From NCBI GenBank assembly GCA_900544715.1, contig UQWL01000007.1, positions 87,906 through 151,905 on the forward strand: a DNA stretch of 64,000 nt, given 5' to 3'. The notes beneath the pieces were generated by a model, which was not told the origin of the DNA, searched no databases, and was given only the letters and a program-made list of their open reading frames with translations. Of this stretch, positions 59,967-64,000 are shown one piece after another. Position 1 is the stretch's first letter; each line of letters starts with the position of its first letter. Made by a program: the position numbers and the translations under genes. This stretch comes from an uncultured Oscillospiraceae bacterium. Its GTDB lineage: Bacteria > Bacillota > Clostridia > Oscillospirales > Acutalibacteraceae.

Positions 59967-61136
59967 ATGGCGACCGTTGAAAAGCGCGGAAATACCTACC
60001 GCATACGAGCATCGGCCGGTTATGACGTAAACGGGGAGCAAATACGCCCCTCCATGACATGGAAGCCGGCTCCGGGCATGACGGCGAAGCAGATTGCAAA
60101 GGAGCTGGAGCGCCAGAAGGTGCTTTTTGACGAGCGGGTAAGCGTCGGCGCCGCGCAGGATTCAAATATCAGATTTCGGGATTTTGCGGATCAGTGGCTG
60201 ACAGGCTACGCGGAAAAGCAGTTGAAAATTAAAACGGTAAATGGATATCGTAAACTTCTTATCCGCGCCAATCAGGCAATCGGGCATATCAGGCTGAAGG
60301 ATTTGAAAACGGGGCATTTAAATAGCTTTTATGCAAACTTGGAGGAAGAGGGGATGAATCTCCACACTGGCGGGCGGCTCTCCGCAAACAGTGTGCGGGC
60401 TTATCACCGCGTGATCTCTTCTATTTTATCTAAGGCTGTGAAGTGGGGCTACATTCCTTTCAATCCCGCCATGAATGCCGAGCTTCCAAAGCAAGAGCCG
60501 AGAGAGGCCCCGCATTTGGAAGAAGCCGACGCACGGCGGCTTTTAGAACTACTCCACAATGAGCCGATCAAATACCGGGCAATGATAACCTTTGACTTGC
60601 TTTCCGGCCTGCGCCGCGGCGAGCTGCTCGGCCTTCGGTGGTGCGACGTGGATTTTCAGAATCAAACGATCACAATTGAGCAAACGTCTTCTTATGTTTC
60701 GGGAAAGGGAATCTATACGGACACTCCGAAGAATAAAACCTCTGTTCGCCCGTTGAAGCTGTCCCGCTCGGCTTTCCTGATGCTTCAGGAATATAAAGAT
60801 TGGCAGGACGCGCAGCGGGCCGCCTGCGGGGATTTCTGGAAAGACAAAGACGGGCGGGTATTCACCGGAGACGACGGCGCGCCGGTTCACCCGGACGCTT
60901 TAACAAAATGGTTCGCTGGATTCGTTAGGCGTTCAGGGTTGCCGAAGGTATCCATTCATAGCCTGCGCCATACCTATGCCAGCCTGATGATCGCAGGCGG
61001 AACGCCGCTCGTCGTAGTATCCCGCCGCTTGGGTCACGCGCAGGTGAGCACCACGGCGAACATCTATGCGCATGTGATCGCTTCGGCGGACGAGCGGGCC
61101 GCCCGTCATCGGGAAGCCCGCTCGTATTCTATTTGA
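59967..61136 (+). CDS. int: Tyrosine site-specific integrase (full length)
   Basis: The 389-residue integrase has all three domains: an AP2-like arm-binding start (VEKRGNTYRIRASAGYDVNG), a SAM-like core domain (FADQWLTGYAEKQLKIKTVN) and a catalytic domain. Catalytic residues are visible: Arg in LLSGLRRGELLGLRW, Lys in TPKNKTSVR, the HSLRHTYAS His-x-x-Arg box, His in RRLGHAQVSTT and the nucleophile in NIYAHV. Its 3' end lies 118 bases from the 3' end of tRNA-Thr, so that tRNA is the probable attachment site. Co-transcription with the CI-like gene couples integrase to the repressed state. Confidence 0.95.
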   Translation: MATVEKRGNTYRIRASAGYDVNGEQIRPSMTWKPAPGMTAKQIAKELERQKVLFDERVSVGAAQDSNIRFRDFADQWLTGYAEKQLKIKTVNGYRKLLIRANQAIGHIRLKDLKTGHLNSFYANLEEEGMNLHTGGRLSANSVRAYHRVISSILSKAVKWGYIPFNPAMNAELPKQEPREAPHLEEADARRLLELLHNEPIKYRAMITFDLLSGLRRGELLGLRWCDVDFQNQTITIEQTSSYVSGKGIYTDTPKNKTSVRPLKLSRSAFLMLQEYKDWQDAQRAACGDFWKDKDGRVFTGDDGAPVHPDALTKWFAGFVRRSGLPKVSIHSLRHTYASLMIAGGTPLVVVSRRLGHAQVSTTANIYAHVIASADERAARHREARSYSI

Positions 61137-61220
61137 CACCTCAAAACAGCGGTTTTGAAGGCCGTAAACCCCAAATAAACCCCAAAAATCAAATTACCGC
61201 ACACCCGCCCAATATAAAAA

Positions 61221-61253
61221 GAACCGCGAAGCACGCAGCTACGCGGTTTTCTT
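61221..61253. terminator. Terminator at the 3' end of tRNA-Thr
   Basis: AACCGCG (61222-61228) pairs with CGCGGTT (61242-61248), with inner GCACGC-like pairing. T-rich tails lie on both strands (CTTTTTAT on the minus side). It serves the tRNA transcript and possibly the integrase transcript. Confidence 0.7.
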
Positions 61254-61329
61254 TGGAGCTACTGGGCGGACTCGAACCGCCGACCTGCTGATTACGAATC
61301 AGCTGCTCTACCAACTGAGCCACAGTAGC
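61254..61329 (-). tRNA. tRNA-Thr (anticodon CGT)
   Basis: The 76-base gene on the minus strand runs from GCTACTGTGGCTCAG to AGTAGCTCCA, with the CCA end encoded. The acceptor stem GCTACTG/CAGTAGC pairs perfectly. The D arm GCTCAGTTGGTAGAGC, the anticodon arm CTGATTCGTAATCAG with anticodon CGT, and the T arm GGCGGTTCGAGTCCGCC are all canonical. Its 3' end faces the integrase, the usual geometry for an island integrated at a tRNA 3' end. Confidence 0.97.
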
Positions 61330-61468
61330 AAATATTTTTCACTGTTTACCATCAGTAAATGACAGCTTTTATATTATAATCAGAACCTTTTGCTTTTGCA
61401 AGCCTTTTTTGCAAAATCATTTAAAAAATTCTTCCGAATGGCAGGCAAAATCCGTTCAGCCGGTTCTG

Positions 61469-61501
61469 CATTCCCGGCAAATGAGTTGTTTGCCGGGAAT
61501 G
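61469..61501 (-). terminator. Perfect 13-base inverted repeat after the phosphatase gene
   Basis: CATTCCCGGCAAA pairs exactly with TTTGCCGGGAATG (loop TGAGTTG). It lies 24 bases past the phosphatase stop. There is no T-run. Confidence 0.6.
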
Positions 61502-61524
61502 CGGGCTGTGCAAGTGTGTAACGG

Positions 61525-62262
61525 TTAGTCCGTAAGCTTTCTTACAATTGCGTCAATCTCCTCGCCGGTGACACCGATGGATTCCAGATAAGCACGTGTG
61601 CCGCCGTACGTCTCGTCCAAATAGGTGCAGAATTTTTCCATGGTGTCCGGATCCGATTTAAGATGCGGATTCTTTTCCTCATCAAAAATATCGTTGCCAT
61701 CCTCGACCATCGTCCGGAACATGGGCTGGAGATAGGTGTTGGAGATTTGGTAATCCGCAATGATATCCAAGTGGTCTACCCCCGCTAGGGAGAGGAGCAT
61801 TGCCGCAACGATCCCAGTGCGGTCTTTCCCGAGTGCGCAGTGGAACAGGATGGCGCCTTCCGGCGCGGCGGCGATCGCATGGAATACCTGCGCCATATTC
61901 TCCTTATGCTCCGTCAGGCTGCACACATAGCTTTCCCATAAGGGCTGGCTCTCAACCTTTTCGACATAGGCAGGGTTGATTTCCAGCAGGGTATAATGGT
62001 GATAAACAATATCAGGCTCTTTCGCATAAGCGGAGGGTGCAACCTTTGACTCTCCGTTCCCGCGCAGGTCGATCACTGTTTTCACCGGAATTTCGGCCAA
62101 CCGCGCGCGATCCGGCCCCATTGGGCCAAACGGAATCCCACAGCGGATAAAGCGGCCAAACTGTGTTGTTTTACCGCCTGCACATGGGTAACCCCCTAAA
62201 TCGCGGCAGTTAAAAACGCCGTCAAGCGGTATGCGGCGTGCATTGCCGGAATCATGACTCAT
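61525..62262 (-). CDS. Tyrosine/serine protein phosphatase (PTP superfamily)
   Basis: The 245-residue Cys-based phosphatase of the Tyr_phosphatase_3/LipA-like group carries FNCRDLGGY near the N-terminus. The P-loop HCALGKDRTG contains nucleophile Cys142 and Arg148. A C-terminal helical region with TMEKFCTYLDETYGG follows. Family members remove phosphate from phosphotyrosine, and some act on phosphoinositides; the substrate here is unknown. AGGAGG precedes the ATG. A terminator-like hairpin lies only 20 bases upstream of the start (62282-62311), which suggests attenuation or termination of an upstream transcript. Confidence 0.92.
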   Translation of the reverse strand: MSHDSGNARRIPLDGVFNCRDLGGYPCAGGKTTQFGRFIRCGIPFGPMGPDRARLAEIPVKTVIDLRGNGESKVAPSAYAKEPDIVYHHYTLLEINPAYVEKVESQPLWESYVCSLTEHKENMAQVFHAIAAAPEGAILFHCALGKDRTGIVAAMLLSLAGVDHLDIIADYQISNTYLQPMFRTMVEDGNDIFDEEKNPHLKSDPDTMEKFCTYLDETYGGTRAYLESIGVTGEEIDAIVRKLTD

Positions 62263-62275
62263 AGCTCATCCTCCT

Positions 62276-62311
62276 AAAAATTTACCGGCGGACTGCAGTT
62301 GCCGCCGGTAA
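62276..62311 (-). promoter_or_regulatory. Hairpin with T-run just before the phosphatase ribosome binding site
   Basis: TTACCGGCGG pairs exactly with CCGCCGGTAA (62302-62311 and 62282-62291). It is followed on the minus strand by AATTTTTAGGAGG, so a terminator-like structure runs into the Shine-Dalgarno. Confidence 0.7.
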
Positions 62312-62486
62312 GAGCAGTGATGGAGATAGTATATCATTTCTGGTACGCAACGTCAATTTTTAGAGACTGAACGGCCTTTTTCACGATCCGGAAGGGCGAA
62401 GTGATTGTATTTTCACGGGAATCTGATAAGATAGATAACAGGCGGCGCACGCCGGCCTAGATGTTATGTGGATGGAGGAAAGGCAA

Positions 62487-63239
62487 ATGAACCTAAAATT
62501 GATCAAACGAGGCGGTGCTTTTTTGCTGGCGGCGCTATTACTGCTTGGTATTGCCGGATGCGGCGGGCAGAGCGATATTCAAATTGGCAATAAAACACTG
62601 CCGCGCGATTCGGAGAATCTGGCGCTGTGTCTGAGCGAAATTCAGGATTTATCCCCGATCCGTGGGTTTCAGAAAGCGACGAAGGTGAGCCTGTGCAATA
62701 ACAGCCTGACCGATCTTTCCGCCCTGAAGGGGATGGAGCGGATTGTAAATTTGGATGTGTCCCAAAATAAAATAGAAGATATCTCTGTGCTGGAAACCCT
62801 CCCGCAGCTCAAAATTTTAAATCTCGCGGGCAATCAGATATCGGATTTGAAACCCCTGGAAAAGCTCGCGGCGATAGAAAGCATCAATCTCTCCAATAAT
62901 CCGATTGAAGAGATCGGGGCTTTATCCAGCATGAAGAAGCTGACGGTTGCGGAGCTCTCCCACAGCAAGATCAGCGACCTTACGCCGCTGGCCGGGCTGA
63001 CGGGCCTTGCCAGCCTGCGGCTGTCCTATAATCAGATTACGGATATTACGCCACTGGCCGGGCTGCAAAACGTAACGCACCTCTCTCTGGCAGGCAATGA
63101 GATCAAAGGGGAGGAAAATTTGAAAACGCTCATGCAGATGAAGAGCTTGGTTTCCCTCACCCTGAGCGCTGGATTCACGCAGGAGGAGATAGACCGCTTG
63201 CAGGCTGCTCTGCCGGACTGTATGATTTTTCATCAATAG
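62487..63239 (+). CDS. Leucine-rich-repeat lipoprotein
   Basis: The 250-residue protein has a lipoprotein signal peptide with lipobox IAGC. About seven leucine-rich repeats of the 22-residue internalin type follow: VNLDVSQNKIEDISVLETLP, LKILNLAGNQISDLKPLEKL, ESINLSNNPIEEIGALSSMK, and LASLRLSYNQITDITPLAGL, among others. The fold is a curved binding surface displayed on the outer membrane face; the ligand is unknown. The ATG at 62487 has GGAGGAAAGG upstream; a start 21 bases earlier lacks support. The last 30 residues leave the repeat and cap it. Confidence 0.93.
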   Translation: MNLKLIKRGGAFLLAALLLLGIAGCGGQSDIQIGNKTLPRDSENLALCLSEIQDLSPIRGFQKATKVSLCNNSLTDLSALKGMERIVNLDVSQNKIEDISVLETLPQLKILNLAGNQISDLKPLEKLAAIESINLSNNPIEEIGALSSMKKLTVAELSHSKISDLTPLAGLTGLASLRLSYNQITDITPLAGLQNVTHLSLAGNEIKGEENLKTLMQMKSLVSLTLSAGFTQEEIDRLQAALPDCMIFHQ

Positions 63240-63353
63240 CTTCCATAGGAACAGAATTATTATTCTGTTGACAGAAAAATATGATGGTGCTAGGATAAAA
63301 TAAATCCATAGAAATTTTTGGGTTTATTTACAAAGAGAGAGGATGAAAAACAG

Positions 63354-64000
63354 ATGAAATCGGGTAAAAAGCTGTTGAGCCTTATTTTGGCTCTATGCAT
63401 GGTATTGTCTGTCATTGGCGTTGCTGCTTTTGCTGCCGATACCGAATCCTCGGAACCGGTAGGGGATCAGCCGGTTGCGCTATCCGTACCGAATGCACAG
63501 GATCTCAAAGGGCTGGTGGAGAAGTATTTCGGCAGTACGCAGGTGTTTGCCAATTTTGTGGCCGATACCGTTGGGCGTATTGTAACGGGCACGAAGAGCG
63601 ATCATCTCGCCGAAGTGATTGTGAATGCGTTTGAAAACGGCATTATCATTGGCGATATCAGTCAGATGACGGATGAAGAAGTTAAGGTGATGCTCGATCA
63701 GATTTACTGGGTCTATGCGGATAATCCCGGCCCGATCACCCAGACGGTGGATTGCATCAAGATGTTTGTCAACTGGTGTGACGCCTCCATCCATAGAGGG
63801 CAGGATGGTCCTCTGCTTGGAACAATGCAGAAGAAACTAGCCACCTACTATTGGAATTGGCTCAAGGAGAACTGTTCGCCCGAGTGGTGGGATCCTGACC
63901 GGCCGACAGATCCCACTGATCCGACTGTAGAGCCGACAGATCCCACTGATCCGACTGTGGAGCCAACAGATCCCACTGATCCGACTGTGGAGCCGACAGA
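63354..64000 (+). CDS. Secreted protein with PTDPTDPTVE repeats, cut by the window edge
   Basis: The frame starts at the ATG 63354 behind GAGAGG and remains open to the last base, so only the first 215 residues are seen. A signal peptide (MKSGKKLLSLILALCMVLSV, then FAA) is followed by a helical domain of about 150 residues with GLVEKYFGSTQVFANFVADT and EVKVMLDQIYWVYADN. A perfect 10-residue repeat then begins at about residue 184. The repeat region resembles cell-wall-spanning stalks of surface proteins. A C-terminal anchor lies outside the window. Confidence 0.88.
   Translation, partial: MKSGKKLLSLILALCMVLSVIGVAAFAADTESSEPVGDQPVALSVPNAQDLKGLVEKYFGSTQVFANFVADTVGRIVTGTKSDHLAEVIVNAFENGIIIGDISQMTDEEVKVMLDQIYWVYADNPGPITQTVDCIKMFVNWCDASIHRGQDGPLLGTMQKKLATYYWNWLKENCSPEWWDPDRPTDPTDPTVEPTDPTDPTVEPTDPTDPTVEPT
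63903..64000 (+). repeat. 30-base tandem repeat encoding PTDPTDPTVE
   Basis: Units begin at 63903, 63933, 63963 and 63993 with two single-base differences (GTA/GTG and CCG/CCA). The array continues past the window. Confidence 0.95.

Noticed and set aside
63903..64000. CRISPR-like array at the right edge
   Set aside because: The 30-base units are in-frame coding repeats without spacers.

Overview
The window looks like a chromosome segment of an anaerobic, low-to-mid GC clostridium, most plausibly of the Oscillospiraceae/Ruminococcaceae type. This rests on a T-box-controlled branched-chain amino acid operon, GPH-family sugar symporters, a DUF4091/GH123-like hydrolase, secreted proteins with Pro-Thr-Asp repeats, frequent TTG/GTG starts behind strong Shine-Dalgarno sites, and Tn916/Tn1549-type conjugative transposon debris. 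No 16S rRNA is present, so the taxonomy is an inference.

Region 1 (1-19.2 kb) is core-like. It holds a response regulator, histidine kinase and HtrA protease set (minus strand), a secreted cadherin-like protein, and a leucine-codon T-box operon ilvB-ilvN-cimA-leuC-leuD. That operon encodes the citramalate entry into isoleucine synthesis, but leuB, ilvC and ilvD are not in the window. Next come a ribbon-helix-helix regulator, a secreted protein, an isomerase remnant, an epimerase, an ankyrin protein, a TM2 protein and prmA.

Region 2 (19.3-42.5 kb) is metabolic. Two GPH symporters, a secreted metallophosphoesterase and a DUF4091 hydrolase look like a glycan-use locus; two of these transcription units share an operator-like palindrome. 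Then come glpK with a repeat-bearing leader, a malate/lactate-type dehydrogenase, malic enzyme, an AraC regulator, a ketopantoate reductase-like protein, an AEC transporter, a Dabb protein, an M28 peptidase, iron-sulfur flavoproteins with an ArsR regulator, an orphan rhaD and an RsmC-like methyltransferase. A short dispersed repeat occurs four times here.

Region 3 (42.5-53 kb) is accessory. It contains a protein with two copies of an unnamed helix-turn-helix/GYWAK motif, an IS66 element whose tnpC is frameshifted, an AT-rich patch with a NapH-like ferredoxin, and decayed conjugative transposon pieces (sigma factor pseudogene, xis, truncated integrase). It ends with a compact DUF4160-DUF2442-Xre operon.

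Region 4 (53.1-61.3 kb) is an integrated element at the 3' end of a tRNA-Thr(CGT) gene. It carries a full integrase, a CI-like repressor divergent from a Cro-like Xre gene with three CACG-N3-CGTG operators, an excisionase-like small protein, a primase-helicase, an origin-like G-rich/AT-rich segment and accessory genes including a sigma-like factor and a J-domain protein. No capsid, terminase or relaxase gene is seen, and the order matches phage satellites (PICI type). This is the best candidate for an undescribed system.

Region 5 (61.3-64 kb) returns to chromosomal genes: a tyrosine phosphatase, a leucine-rich-repeat lipoprotein and the start of a secreted PTDPTDPTVE-repeat protein that runs off the window.
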